DNA of 64,000 nucleotides from Streptomyces sp. TLI_146 (GCF_002846415.1 NZ_PJMX01000001.1:5084001-5148000); one strand, 5' to 3'. Numbered from the stretch's first letter, positions 1 through 8,632 are shown. The notes: generated from the sequence alone by a model not told the origin. Numbers and translations are program-made.

Positions 1-995
1 CCGAAGATCTTCATCATCGCGGACTTGTAGGTGTCCGTGTAGACGTTCTGCTGGATCGGCGCCGCGCCCGTCAGGGCGATCAGACGGGCGATCTCGGTGT
101 CGAACTCCGCGCGCGTGCCGATCGAGGTGACGAGCAGCGTCACCAGAGGGGCGTTGCCCGCCGCCGAGTCGAACAGGTCGATGTTGGAGCGGCTGCCGAA
201 CGTGGTCGGCGCGCTCTCCAGCCACTGGGTGAGGCCGTGCATCGCGCCGACCGCGTGGTCGTACGTGAACAGCAGCTCGGCCACGTTCAGGTTCGGCACG
301 GCGGTCGGGGTGACCGTGTACTGGGTCACGATGCCGAAGTTGCCGCCGCCGCCGCCGCGGATCGCCCAGTACAGGTCGGGGTTGGAGGTCGGGGACGCGG
401 TGACCTGGCGGCCGCTGGCGAGGACGACCTTCGCCGAGGTCACCTTGTCAGCGCCGAGCCCGTGCTGGCGGGTGAGCAGGCCGACGCCGCCGCCCTGGAG
501 GAAGCCGCCGAGCGCGACCGTCGGGAACATGCCGCCGGGGATCGCCAGGCCGCTCGCGCCGAGGCCGTTGACGACGTCCACCAGCTGCGTACCGCCGCCG
601 ACGGTCGCCGTGCCGGAGCCCGCCGTCACCGCGTTCAGCTTCGAGACGTCGATGATCAGGCCCTCGGTGGTCGAGTAGCCGCCGCCGCTGTGGCCGCCGC
701 TGCGGGCCGTCACCGGGATGTCGTGGTACTCGGCGAAGATCAGGCTGGTCGTCACGTCGTTGGCGTTCGCCGCGTACACGACGGCCTGCGGATTGGTGAG
801 GCTGTACTGGCCGTACTCGACGGTCTTGGCCGCCGTGTACGAGGAGTCCGACGGCAGCACCAGTCGGCCCGTCAGATTCGCGCGCAACCGGTCCCATTGG
901 CCGGTGGTCGTGGCGGTGGCACTGGTGAACCCCGACAGGGACAGGGCCGCGGCCCCGGCCCCCGCCATCCCGATGAACGACCTGCGATTGATCAT
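1..995 (-). CDS. FAD-binding (BBE/6-HDNO-type) oxidoreductase, Tat-exported, partial
   Basis: Reads on the minus strand from ATG at 995 and runs off the left edge, so the C-terminus is missing (about 331 residues visible, no stop). The N-terminus MINRRSFIGMAGAGAAAL is a twin-arginine signal, so the enzyme is probably exported folded with its flavin. RSGGHSGGGYS (about residues 97-107) is the PP-loop motif of vanillyl-alcohol/BBE-type FAD enzymes; its His is the usual covalent FAD attachment site. RGGGGNFGIVTQ lies about 215-226. At the place where bicovalent members carry Cys (just before GGF/GGH) I read FPTVALGGF, without Cys, so I infer monocovalent FAD. The substrate is unknown; relatives oxidise alcohols, sugars or amines. 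It is divergent from the MocR gene, which may control it. A GGGGAGAG ribosome site precedes the ATG. The family is secure; the function is not. Confidence 0.85.
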   Translation of the reverse strand, partial: MINRRSFIGMAGAGAAALSLSGFTSATATTTGQWDRLRANLTGRLVLPSDSSYTAAKTVEYGQYSLTNPQAVVYAANANDVTTSLIFAEYHDIPVTARSGGHSGGGYSTTEGLIIDVSKLNAVTAGSGTATVGGGTQLVDVVNGLGASGLAIPGGMFPTVALGGFLQGGGVGLLTRQHGLGADKVTSAKVVLASGRQVTASPTSNPDLYWAIRGGGGGNFGIVTQYTVTPTAVPNLNVAELLFTYDHAVGAMHGLTQWLESAPTTFGSRSNIDLFDSAAGNAPLVTLLVTSIGTRAEFDTEIARLIALTGAAPIQQNVYTDTYKSAMMKIF

Positions 996-1247
996 GCCTT
1001 GCTCTCCCCTGTAAGCCTCGTTTGAGCGCCGAGCGGTCGGCATCCTGCCACGGATGCCGTTCGGCGGGTGGGGCAGTTGGCCAGTACGGCTCGGCCTCGA
1101 CTGTCACTCAAGTCCCGCTGGAGCTGGGCAAGTTCACGAACCGGAACGTGCGCCGCCGCGTTCAAGTGTGGAGCTTGACGTGGTCCGCGAGCTTGTCCGC
1201 GCCCCCTAGGCTGAGCGCCTGGAGACCACGTAAAAGGCGGGTGTTTC
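996..1247. promoter_or_regulatory. Divergent promoter region with inverted repeat
   Basis: Separates the FAD oxidase (leftward) from the MocR regulator (rightward). It contains a perfect 7-bp inverted repeat, CGGCATC N8 GATGCCG, at 1038-1059, and three similar CAAGT elements near 1110, 1130 and 1163. TAGGCT at 1207-1212 fits a -10 box for the MocR gene. MocR/GabR proteins usually bind direct repeats between themselves and a divergent target, so this is a plausible autoregulatory operator. No experimental support. Confidence 0.45.
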
Positions 1248-2678
1248 ATGGCGGACTCATGGGTCAATTCCGCGGAGCGGATCGGTGCCGACCTCCATGT
1301 GGAACTGGCCGGATCCGGCAGTCGGCGGGCCGCGCTCATCCGCGCGCTGCGCGCCGCCGTCCAGGACGGGCGGCTCGCGCCCGGCACCCGGCTGCCCCCG
1401 TACCGCTCGCTCGCCGCCGATCTGGGCCTGGCCCGCAACACCGTCGCCGACGCGTACGCCGAGCTCGTCGCCGAGGGCTGGCTGACCGCACGCCAGGGCT
1501 CGGGCACCCGGGTCGCGACGCGCGCCGAGCCCGTACGGGCCGCGCGCGTGCCCAAGAAGGTGCCGCGCCGGGCCACCGCCCCGGCACACAACCTGATGCA
1601 GGGCCAGCCGGACGCCGGATCGTTTCCGCGCGGCGCCTGGCTGTCGGCCGCCCGCCGCGCGCTCAACGCGGCCCCCAACGAGGCCTTCGGGCCCGGCGAT
1701 CCGCAGGGCCGCGTCGAGCTGCGCCGGGCCCTCGCCGGGTATCTGGCGCGGGTGCGGGGCGTACGGACCGCGCCCGAGCGGATCGTGGTCTGCTCCGGCT
1801 TCGCGCACGCCCTGCGGCTGCTCTTCGGCGGCCAGGTGCTGCGCGGCCCGCTCGCCGTGGAGTCGTACGGCCTCGCCTTCCACCGCTCCCTGCTCGCGGC
1901 GGAAGGCGTGCGGACCGTGCCGGTCGGACTCGACGAGCGGGGCGCGACGGTGGCGGAGCTGACGGAGGAGGCGGCGCTCAAGGGCGTACGGGCCGCGCTG
2001 CTCACGCCCGCCCACCAGTTCCCGACCGGCGGCCCGCTGCACCCGGAGCGCCGCGCGGCCGTCGTCGACTGGGCGCGCGCCCGGGGCCGGGTGATCCTGG
2101 AGGACGACTACGACGGCGAGTTCCGCTACGACCGGGAGCCGGTCGGGGCGGTCCAGGGGCTCGACCCCGAGCGGGTCGTCTACATCGGCTCGGTCAGCAA
2201 GAGCCTGTCCCCGGCGGTGCGGCTGGGCTGGATGGTGCTGCCCGAGCAGCTCGTCGACCCGGTGCTCGCGGCCAAGGGCCGGCGCGAGGCGTGGGCGAGC
2301 GTCCTGGACCAGCTGACCCTCGCGGACCTGATCGAGAGCGGCGCCTACGACCGTCATGTGCGGCGGATGCGGCAGCGCTACCGGGGCCGCCGCGACCAGC
2401 TCCTCGCCGCCCTCGACGAGCACGCCCCGCACATCACGGCGGCCGGGATCGCGGCCGGGCTGCACGCCGTGCTGCGGCTGCCGCCGGGCACCGAGCGGGC
2501 GGTCCTGAAGGCCGCGGCCTGGCAGGGGATCGCGCTCGACGGACTGGCCGCCTACCGCCACCCGGACGCGACCATGCCGGGCCAGGACGGCCTGGTCGTC
2601 GGCTATGCGACCCCGCCGGACCACGCCTATCAGGCGGCCCTGGACGCCTTGTGCCGGGCGCTGCCGCCGGCGCCGTGA
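1248..2678 (+). CDS. MocR/PdxR-family regulator (GntR wHTH + class I aminotransferase domain)
   Basis: 476 residues, the normal MocR length. Residues about 20-95 form a GntR-type winged helix (LPPYRSLAADLGLARNTVADAYAEL, split here only by reading, followed by a wing with RQGSGTRVA). Residues about 125-470 are a fold-type I aminotransferase domain. The PLP lysine is K318 in SVSKSLSPAVRLGW, and EDDYDGEFRYD supplies the cofactor-binding Asp/Tyr. Such proteins sense PLP or an amino compound through the aminotransferase-like domain and switch a divergent gene; here that is the FAD oxidase. GabR and PdxR are the studied relatives. Which ligand this one senses cannot be read from sequence. ATG at 1248 fits the AAAGGCGGG site upstream. 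Confidence 0.9.
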   Translation: MADSWVNSAERIGADLHVELAGSGSRRAALIRALRAAVQDGRLAPGTRLPPYRSLAADLGLARNTVADAYAELVAEGWLTARQGSGTRVATRAEPVRAARVPKKVPRRATAPAHNLMQGQPDAGSFPRGAWLSAARRALNAAPNEAFGPGDPQGRVELRRALAGYLARVRGVRTAPERIVVCSGFAHALRLLFGGQVLRGPLAVESYGLAFHRSLLAAEGVRTVPVGLDERGATVAELTEEAALKGVRAALLTPAHQFPTGGPLHPERRAAVVDWARARGRVILEDDYDGEFRYDREPVGAVQGLDPERVVYIGSVSKSLSPAVRLGWMVLPEQLVDPVLAAKGRREAWASVLDQLTLADLIESGAYDRHVRRMRQRYRGRRDQLLAALDEHAPHITAAGIAAGLHAVLRLPPGTERAVLKAAAWQGIALDGLAAYRHPDATMPGQDGLVVGYATPPDHAYQAALDALCRALPPAP

Positions 2679-2746
2679 GGCCCGGGGCTTCGAGGTCGGG
2701 GACTTAGGCTGGAGGAGCCTGGCGATCATGAGGGGGAGTGGCTGAC

Positions 2747-4576
2747 GTGGCCGAAGTGACGGAACTGGTCGGGGAGTTCGACGGGGAGCGGATCAGCTGC
2801 GCGGTGGCGGAGCCCGACGCAATGATCCCCTCCGTCACGGTCGTCCTGCTGCACGGCGCCGGAATCGGCGACAAGGCGCGGCTCGCGGAGCTGGGGGAGG
2901 ACTTCCGCTCGCGTGGCCACCGCGTCCTCGCCCTCGACTTCTCCGGGCACGGCGCCTCCAGCGGCGACCTCGCGGAGCTGAGCCTGGAACGCCGCTTCCG
3001 GCAGGCGCGGGAGGCGGTCGACGCGTACGTTCCGTCCGGCCAGAGCCTGGTCCTGACCGGCTTCAGCATGAGCGGCCAGACCGTCGCGGACCTGGCCGCG
3101 CACTACGGCTCCCGGGTCGCGGGGATCGGCCTGTGCGCGCCCGCCGTGTACGCGGACGCGGCCTGGTCCGAGCCGTTCGGGGCCGAGCCGGGAGCGCCGG
3201 GGACCCCGCCGGGGGCACCCGTCTCACGCTTCACCGAGATCCTCCGGACGCCCGACAGCTGGCGCGGCTCGCGCGCCCTCGACGTCTTCCGGTCGCTGCG
3301 CACCCGGGTGGTCCTGGCCGTACCCGAAGTGGACGAGATCATTCCGTACGCTGTCACGGAGGCGGTGGCGCAGGCGCTGGCCGAGGGGAACGAGCCCCGC
3401 TTCACCCGGCTGGTGTTCGAGGGCGCGCACCACCGGCTCGGGGTGTGGTTCAAGGAGCACCCGGCTGAGCGCGGGCGGTTCGTGGACGCGGTCCTGGACG
3501 ACCTGGGCGCGGACGGCTGGGAGCTGACCCGCCGCTGGGTCGACAAGTCGCTTCCGCAGGGCGAGCGGGTACGGGACGCGGTGGCGCTGCGGGGCGGGTG
3601 GACTTCACAGATGCGGCTGGTCCGTACGGAGGTGGCCGACGGCATACGTACGGAGGTCGCCGACGGCATACGTCCTGAAGGCGGCGGCATACGTACAGAA
3701 GGCGGCGGTGGTGCCGAGGGTTTGCGTGCAGAGGGCGGCGGCAGCGCCGAGGGTGGGCGCACAGAATCAGCCACTTCCGTACGCGAATTGGTGCTGCGCT
3801 CCTTCGCCAAGCCCTTCTACCGGCGGCACGCGGCGGGCCTCCTCGCGCGCGAGGCCGCGGTGCTCGGGCTGCTGGCGGGGACGGGCGTGCCCGCGCCCGC
3901 GCTCGTGGCGGCCGATCCGCACGGCGAGCACTGCGACCACCCCTCGCTGCTGATGACCCGCCTGGAGGGCGCGGTCCGGCTGGACGAGGAGGGGCTGGAG
4001 CGGCGGATCGAGCTGCTCGCGGGGCAGTTGCTGGACATCCACCGCCTCCCGGTGGCGGCGGCCAACCGGCCCCGGGAGTACGAGCCCTGGACCTCCGCCG
4101 ACCGGGTGCGCGTCCCGGAGGGCACCCGGCGGCCCGAGGTCTGGCGCCGGGCGGTCGACGTCATCCGGCAGCCGCCGCCCCCGTACGGGGGGTGCTTCCT
4201 GCACCGGGACTTCCACCCGGGGAACGTGCTGTTCAGCGGCGTGGGCGACGAGCTGCGGATCAGCGGGGTCGTCGACTGGGTGGAGACGTCGTGGGGCCCG
4301 GCCGCGCTCGACGTGGCGCACTGCTCGACGGCGCTCGCGCTGCTGCACGGGGCCGGGGCAGCCCGGGAGTTCGTGGCGCGGTACACCGCCGGGGGCGGGC
4401 GGCTCGGCGCCGGGCTGCTCCACTGGCAGCTCCTGGACGCGCTGGCGTACGCGCCGGACGCCGAGAAGGTCGCGGGGCCGTGGCGGGAGCTCGGGCGCAC
4501 GGACCTGACGCCTGAGCTGCTGAGCGGACGGCTGGAGGAGTACATCGCGTCGCTGCTAGACGGGGAGACCGACTGA
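2747..4576 (+). CDS. Alpha/beta-hydrolase fused to an aminoglycoside-phosphotransferase-like kinase
   Basis: One frame encodes two proteins normally separate. Residues about 1-250 are an alpha/beta hydrolase: VVLLHGAGIGD (oxyanion region), nucleophile S107 in GFSMSGQT, Asp in PEVDEIIP and a late HHRLG histidine. From about 255 a phosphotransferase follows: GGWTSQMRLVR (first N-lobe strand), then a repetitive insert, ELVLRSFAKPFYRRHAAGLL, the Brenner motif HRDFHPGNV with D488, and GVVDWVETSWGP (metal-binding Asp). The end DALAYAPDAEKVA...ELGRTDLTPELL is typical of solo APH-family proteins of about 300 residues. GTG at 2747 is preferred over GTG 2738 because AGGGGGA (2731-2737) is then 9 nt away. 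Substrates of both domains are unknown. A stop lost between two neighbouring genes is an alternative history; no stop is present in this frame. Confidence 0.8.
   Translation: MAEVTELVGEFDGERISCAVAEPDAMIPSVTVVLLHGAGIGDKARLAELGEDFRSRGHRVLALDFSGHGASSGDLAELSLERRFRQAREAVDAYVPSGQSLVLTGFSMSGQTVADLAAHYGSRVAGIGLCAPAVYADAAWSEPFGAEPGAPGTPPGAPVSRFTEILRTPDSWRGSRALDVFRSLRTRVVLAVPEVDEIIPYAVTEAVAQALAEGNEPRFTRLVFEGAHHRLGVWFKEHPAERGRFVDAVLDDLGADGWELTRRWVDKSLPQGERVRDAVALRGGWTSQMRLVRTEVADGIRTEVADGIRPEGGGIRTEGGGGAEGLRAEGGGSAEGGRTESATSVRELVLRSFAKPFYRRHAAGLLAREAAVLGLLAGTGVPAPALVAADPHGEHCDHPSLLMTRLEGAVRLDEEGLERRIELLAGQLLDIHRLPVAAANRPREYEPWTSADRVRVPEGTRRPEVWRRAVDVIRQPPPPYGGCFLHRDFHPGNVLFSGVGDELRISGVVDWVETSWGPAALDVAHCSTALALLHGAGAAREFVARYTAGGGRLGAGLLHWQLLDALAYAPDAEKVAGPWRELGRTDLTPELLSGRLEEYIASLLDGETD
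3623..3781 (+). repeat. In-frame degenerate tandem repeat inside the kinase N-lobe
   Basis: Six imperfect copies lie head to tail: 3623-3646, 3647-3670 (24 bp, near identical), 3671-3691 (21 bp), 3692-3724 and 3725-3757 (33 bp each), and a partial copy to 3781. Each starts CGTNCNGAN. All lengths are multiples of 3, so the frame is kept. They encode RTEVADGI, RTEVADGI, RPEGGGI, RTEGGGGAEGL, RAEGGGSAEGG, a charged glycine-rich stretch between two kinase strands. Confidence 0.85.
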
Positions 4577-4720
4577 GAGGCGCGCCCAAGACGCTTGAGC
4601 GGCCCAAAGGTTGTACGCATTCGTAAAATTGGCGCAAAATCGCTGGACCGGCCAGGGGGCGGTCTGCGCCGCCGGACAGGCGCGCACCGAGGGGCGAAGG
4701 GGCGCCCGCCGGGCGGGCGC

Positions 4721-4775
4721 GGACAGGACGAGGTCCCCGGGCACTCACCTGGGATGCCCGAGGACCTCTCTGTCC
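4721..4775 (+). other. Long imperfect hairpin in a 360-bp gene-free stretch
   Basis: Between the fusion gene (ends 4576) and the SARP regulator (starts 4937) I find no gene. GGACAG and GAGGTCC-C-CGGGC on the left arm pair with GCCCG-A-GGACCTC and CTGTCC on the right, giving 6+7+5 bp with a 3/1 internal loop, one mismatch and a 13-nt loop. There is no T run. It could terminate the upstream transcript or sit in the leader of the regulator mRNA. 4609-4640 is locally A/T-rich and may hold a promoter. Confidence 0.4.
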
Positions 4776-4936
4776 TTCGGATCCGTTCCGACGGCGACAC
4801 TCCCCCGAGGGTGGTCGTCCACCGAGCACCGGCGGCCCGGATCCGATGGAAAGATCTAATCAGCGCCCACCAACAGATCGCTAACATGTGGCCAACGGTC
4901 AGCGGGGCAGCCGGTGGACGGGCAGTGGGGGAACCG

Positions 4937-6958
4937 GTGGAGTTCGGCGTGTGCGTGCGATTCGGCCTGCTCGGCCCACTGACCGTGGGAGGCGAACCTG
5001 TCGGCGGCGGCAAGGTCCGTTCCCTGCTCGCCGCCCTGCTGATGCGGCCCGGCCGGGTCGTCCCCAGCGACGACCTGAAGGTGGCGCTGTGGGGCGACGA
5101 CCCGCCCGCCTCCGCCACCGCGTCGCTGCACAACCACGTCGCCCGGCTGCGGCGGCTGCTCGACTCCGAGGACCGGGTACGGGCCGTGCCGCCGGGATAC
5201 GTGCTGCGGGTCGACCCCGGCGAGCTCGACACCGAGGTCTTCGAGGCCCACGCGCGCGTGGCGCTCGCCGCGCACAACCGGGGCGACTGGCCGACGGTCG
5301 CCGAGGAGACCGCCGCCGCCCTCGCGCTGTGGCGCGGCGCGCCCCTCAGCGGGCTCTACGACCCGGCCGACGGCGAGCCCGCCCTGGTCCAGCGGCTCGG
5401 CGAGACCCGGCTGCTCGTCCTGGAGTGGAAGTACGAGGCGGAGCTGCGGCTCGGCCGCCATGAGGGGATCGGGCCGGAACTGGCGGCGCTGACCGGCCAG
5501 TTCCCGCTGCGCGAGGCCTTCCACCGGCAGCTGATGCTGGTGCTGCACCGCACCGGGCGTCAGGCGGAGGCGCTCGCCGTGCACCAGCGGCTGCGCCGCA
5601 CCCTGGTCGAGGAGCTGGGCGTCGACCCCGGTCCCGCTGTCCAGGAGGCGCACCGGGAGATCCTGCGGGAGCCCGCGCCCCGCGCCGAGCTGCCCACCCC
5701 GGCCCAACTGCCTCCCGGCCCCGCCCATTTCACCGGCCGCGGCGATCTGGTGGCGCGGCTGTGGGCCGCCCTGACCCAGGGGAGGCGGCAGCCGCAGGAG
5801 CCCGGCGGGCCTCCGGCAGGGGCGGCGGTCCACCCCGCGGCTCCTGCACCGCGCGCGTCCGCCGCCCGGCACGAGGGCGTGCCCGCCGCCGCCCTCGCCG
5901 TGATCACCGGCATGGCCGGGGTCGGCAAGAGCGCGCTCGCCGTCCATGTGGCGCACGCCCTGCGCGAGGAGTTCCCGGACGGGCAGCTGTATCTGAACCT
6001 GCGCGGCGCGACCCCCGGGCTCCCCCCGCTCCCGCCGATCCAGGCGCTCGCCGCGCTGCTCAACGCGCTGGGCGTCGACTCCCGCAACGTCCCCGACACG
6101 CCCGACGCGGCGGCCGCGCTGCTGCGCTCCCGGCTCGCCCCGACCCGTACGCTCCTCGTCCTCGACGACGCGGCCTCCGCCGCCCAGGTACGGCACCTGC
6201 TGCCCGCCGGGGACGGCTGCGCGGTGGTCGTGACCAGCCGGTCGCCGCTGGCCGCGCTCGACGGCGCCACTCGCTTCCCGCTCGCCCCGATGACCGCCGA
6301 CGAGAGCCTCGGCCTGCTCCGGGCCGTCTCCGGGCGCCAACTGGCCGACGGCGCGGCCCGGCTGGTCGAGCTCTGCGGGCGGCTGCCGCTGGCGCTGCGG
6401 GTCGCGGCCGCCCGGCTCGCCGCCCGCCGCGCGCTCAGCCCCGACGCGCTCGCCGGGCTCCTCGACGCCGAGGACGGGCGCCTGGACCACCTGGAGTACG
6501 ACGACCTGAGCGTGCGCCGCTCGCTCGCCGTCGCGCTCGGCGCGCTCGACCCGGACGCGGCGCTCGCCCTGCGCCGCCTGGGAGCGCTGGACCTGCCCGC
6601 GTACGAAGTCCCCGTCGTCGCCCGGCTGATGGGCCTGCCCGAGCAGCGGGCGGGGGCCGCGCTCGACCGCCTCGTGGAGGTGGCGCTCCTGGAGGAGATC
6701 TCGTACGGGCGGTACGCGCCGCACGACCTGGTGCGCGACTTCGCCCGTGAGCTGGCCGCCCAGGACGACGGGCGGGAGGCGGCCGTCGAGCGCGGGCTGC
6801 GCTGGTACGCCGAGGCCGCCCGGCAGAGCGGCCTGACCCTGTCCCCGCCCGAGCGCGAGGGCCCCGCGCGCGTGCCCGAGCCCGTCGGGGACGCCGCGCC
6901 CTTCCCGGACACCGCCGCCGCGTTGGCCTGGGGGACCGCGAACTGCCCGCCGTCGTGA
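4937..6958 (+). CDS. AfsR-like SARP regulator, SARP and NB-ARC domains (5' part of a frameshifted gene)
   Basis: Residues about 1-95 are an OmpR-like DNA-binding domain (VRFGLLGPLTVGG), about 100-245 a bacterial transcriptional activator domain, and about 320-600 an NB-ARC ATPase with P-loop GMAGVGKSALA (from G325), TLLVLDDA (Walker B) and RLPLALRVAA (GLPL motif). This is the AfsR architecture, which normally continues into TPRs; here the frame ends at TGA 6956-6958 with the nonsense tail GTANCPPS. The TPRs continue in another frame (6955-7944). One base seems missing in the G run 6930-6934. GTG 4937 has GGGGGA upstream; GTG 4949, behind GGAG, is an equally good start. SARPs activate secondary-metabolite or developmental genes, but no biosynthetic cluster lies in this window. 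Confidence 0.85.
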   Translation: MEFGVCVRFGLLGPLTVGGEPVGGGKVRSLLAALLMRPGRVVPSDDLKVALWGDDPPASATASLHNHVARLRRLLDSEDRVRAVPPGYVLRVDPGELDTEVFEAHARVALAAHNRGDWPTVAEETAAALALWRGAPLSGLYDPADGEPALVQRLGETRLLVLEWKYEAELRLGRHEGIGPELAALTGQFPLREAFHRQLMLVLHRTGRQAEALAVHQRLRRTLVEELGVDPGPAVQEAHREILREPAPRAELPTPAQLPPGPAHFTGRGDLVARLWAALTQGRRQPQEPGGPPAGAAVHPAAPAPRASAARHEGVPAAALAVITGMAGVGKSALAVHVAHALREEFPDGQLYLNLRGATPGLPPLPPIQALAALLNALGVDSRNVPDTPDAAAALLRSRLAPTRTLLVLDDAASAAQVRHLLPAGDGCAVVVTSRSPLAALDGATRFPLAPMTADESLGLLRAVSGRQLADGAARLVELCGRLPLALRVAAARLAARRALSPDALAGLLDAEDGRLDHLEYDDLSVRRSLAVALGALDPDAALALRRLGALDLPAYEVPVVARLMGLPEQRAGAALDRLVEVALLEEISYGRYAPHDLVRDFARELAAQDDGREAAVERGLRWYAEAARQSGLTLSPPEREGPARVPEPVGDAAPFPDTAAALAWGTANCPPS

Positions 6959-7944
6959 CGCTCACCGAGCGGTACGCGCGCTCCTCACCGACCTTGTTCC
7001 TGCTGGTCAGGGCGTACTTCAGCCATCTCCAGTACCGGGGCAAGTACGGCGCGCTGCGCCATCTCAACCGGTTCGTCCTGAGCGCCGCCCGGGCGAGCGG
7101 CGACCGGGTCGCGCAGGCGCATGCCATCGGGGACCTCGCCGGGGCGCACTTCCTGGCCAGCCGCATCGAGGAGGCACTGGCCCTCAACGACGAGGCGATC
7201 GCGCTCTGGCAGGAGCTCGGCGAGCGGGGCCGCACCCAGCGCACCCTCGCCAACCGCGGCATGCTCCTGGAGCGCCTCGGCCGGCACGCCGAGGCCGCCG
7301 AGCCGCTGGAGCGGAGCCTGGCCCTGACCCGCGAGCTCGACGACGCCTATGGCGAGGCGATCATCCTCAGCCACCTCGGCAACCTGCACGAGCACACCGA
7401 CGCGCGCGTGGCCATCGCCTACCACGAGCGCAGCCTCGCGACCGGCTGCCGCATCGGCAGCGAGCTCCTGGCGCACACCGCGCACTGCAACATCGGGTAC
7501 GCGCACCTCACCCTGGGCGAATGGGCCGCCGCCGTCGGCCACTTCGAGCGGGCGCTGTGCATCCTCGGCGACCAGGGCGACTGGCACGGGCGGTCCCAGT
7601 CGTGGGTGGGCCTGGTCCGGGTCCTGGGCGAGCTGGGCCGTACCGACGAGGCGTACGCCGCCTGCGCGAACCTGCTCGACCAGGCCGTCGAGCGGTGCGA
7701 CGCGTACAGCGAGGGGCTTGGCAGGCGTGAGTACGGCCGCCTGGAGCGGTCGCGCGGGCGGATCGCGCAGGCGCGGGTCCAGTGGGAGCTGGCGCTGAAG
7801 GCCCTGGAGGGCGGCGACCCGAAGGCGCACGCGGAGGTGACGGAACTGCTGGCGGGGCTGGACGCGGGGCCGGACGTGGGGCCGGAAGGGGAGCTGGACG
7901 CGGGGCCGGACGGGGAGGGGCGGGGCCGGGCGGAAGTCGGGTGA
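6955..7944 (+). CDS. TPR domain of the AfsR-like regulator (3' part, frame-shifted)
   Basis: About 329 residues of tetratricopeptide repeats: AIGDLAGAHFLASRIEEAL, TLANRGMLLERLGRHAEAAE, ILSHLGNLHEHTD, CNIGYAHLTLGEWAAAVGHF, repeating at the ~40-residue step of NB-ARC/TPR regulators. The first codon (GTG 6955) overlaps the preceding stop as GTGA, so translational coupling is formally possible. Reading this frame upstream gives LGDRELPAVVTL, the expected continuation after AALAW in the other frame, so the two parts are one gene with a 1-base deletion. The C-terminal tail is low complexity (DAGPDVGPEGELDAGPDG). Confidence 0.8.
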   Translation: MTLTERYARSSPTLFLLVRAYFSHLQYRGKYGALRHLNRFVLSAARASGDRVAQAHAIGDLAGAHFLASRIEEALALNDEAIALWQELGERGRTQRTLANRGMLLERLGRHAEAAEPLERSLALTRELDDAYGEAIILSHLGNLHEHTDARVAIAYHERSLATGCRIGSELLAHTAHCNIGYAHLTLGEWAAAVGHFERALCILGDQGDWHGRSQSWVGLVRVLGELGRTDEAYAACANLLDQAVERCDAYSEGLGRREYGRLERSRGRIAQARVQWELALKALEGGDPKAHAEVTELLAGLDAGPDVGPEGELDAGPDGEGRGRAEVG

Positions 7945-8007
7945 AACATTCCTGGCCTCCTGGCGCGTCAATGAGGTGTAGGGGAGGTCAAGGGGTCGGG
8001 GGAGAGC

Positions 8008-8544
8008 ATGAGAAAGCTGGGGCAGCCGAGGCAGCCGAAACAAGCGCGCACGGATGAGTTCCTGGAGTTCGCGTCTGGCCGAGCGAACCACCTGTTCCGC
8101 GCCGCGTGCCTGCTGACCAGCGGCGACACTCATCTCGCCGAGGACCTGGTGCAGGAGACGCTGGGCCGGATGTACGCGATGTGGGGCCGGATCTCCAGGA
8201 TCGACAACCCCGCGGGATACGCGCAGACGATGCTCGTGCGCACGTTCCTCACCCACCGGCGGCGCCGCTCGGCCGCCGAACGGCCGATAGGGGAACTGCC
8301 GGACCGGCCCGTGACCACGGACGGAGACCCGGCGCTGCGGCTCGCGCTGCTCGACGCGCTCGCCCGGCTGGCGCCCAAGGACCGCGCTGTGGTGGTCCTG
8401 CGGTACTGGGAGGACCACAGCGTCGAGGAGACGGCGGAGGCGATGCGGGTCAGCTCGGCCGCGGTCCGCACCCGCTCGGTCCGCGCGCTGGCGAAACTGC
8501 GCGAACACCTGGGCGGCAGCCTCGCGGAACTCGCAGCGCTCTGA
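8008..8544 (+). CDS. SigE-family ECF RNA polymerase sigma factor
   Basis: 178 residues. Region 2 (about 17-85) has FRAACLLTSGDTHLAEDLVQ, typical of actinobacterial 'SigE-family' ECF factors, with MYAMWGRISRIDNPAGYAQT completing region 2.4. Region 4 (about 112-165) shows LAPKDRAVVVLRYWEDHSV and an HTH, ETAEAMRVSSAAVRTRSVRA. It directs RNA polymerase to a small regulon. The next gene encodes a one-pass membrane protein, the usual position for a partner or target, but no zinc-binding anti-sigma motif is visible there. ATG 8008 follows GGGGGAGAGC. Role in the cell unknown. Confidence 0.92.
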   Translation: MRKLGQPRQPKQARTDEFLEFASGRANHLFRAACLLTSGDTHLAEDLVQETLGRMYAMWGRISRIDNPAGYAQTMLVRTFLTHRRRRSAAERPIGELPDRPVTTDGDPALRLALLDALARLAPKDRAVVVLRYWEDHSVEETAEAMRVSSAAVRTRSVRALAKLREHLGGSLAELAAL

Positions 8545-8547
8545 CCC

Positions 8548-8632
8548 GCGAACCAGGCACCGCGAACCACGCACCAGGCACCAGGCAAGACGAGCCACGC
8601 ACCACCACCGACGACCGACCGCCGACCACGAA
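8548..8632 (+). repeat. Low-complexity spacer with ACCAGGCACC/ACCACGCACC repeats
   Basis: The 114-bp gap between the sigma factor and the membrane protein is filled with short imperfect repeats of GCGAACCA, ACCAGGCA and GACCACCGACC types. It is unlike the surrounding coding DNA. I see no convincing promoter in it, so the two genes may be co-transcribed. Confidence 0.5.

Noticed and set aside
97..1025. Plus-strand frames at the left edge
   Set aside because: They are antisense to the FAD oxidase, whose Tat signal and FAD motifs read cleanly on the minus strand.
6955..6958. GTGA overlap as a real two-gene junction in the AfsR-like regulator
   Set aside because: The upstream continuation of the TPR frame reads as normal protein and the last residues of the other frame do not, so a deletion explains it better.
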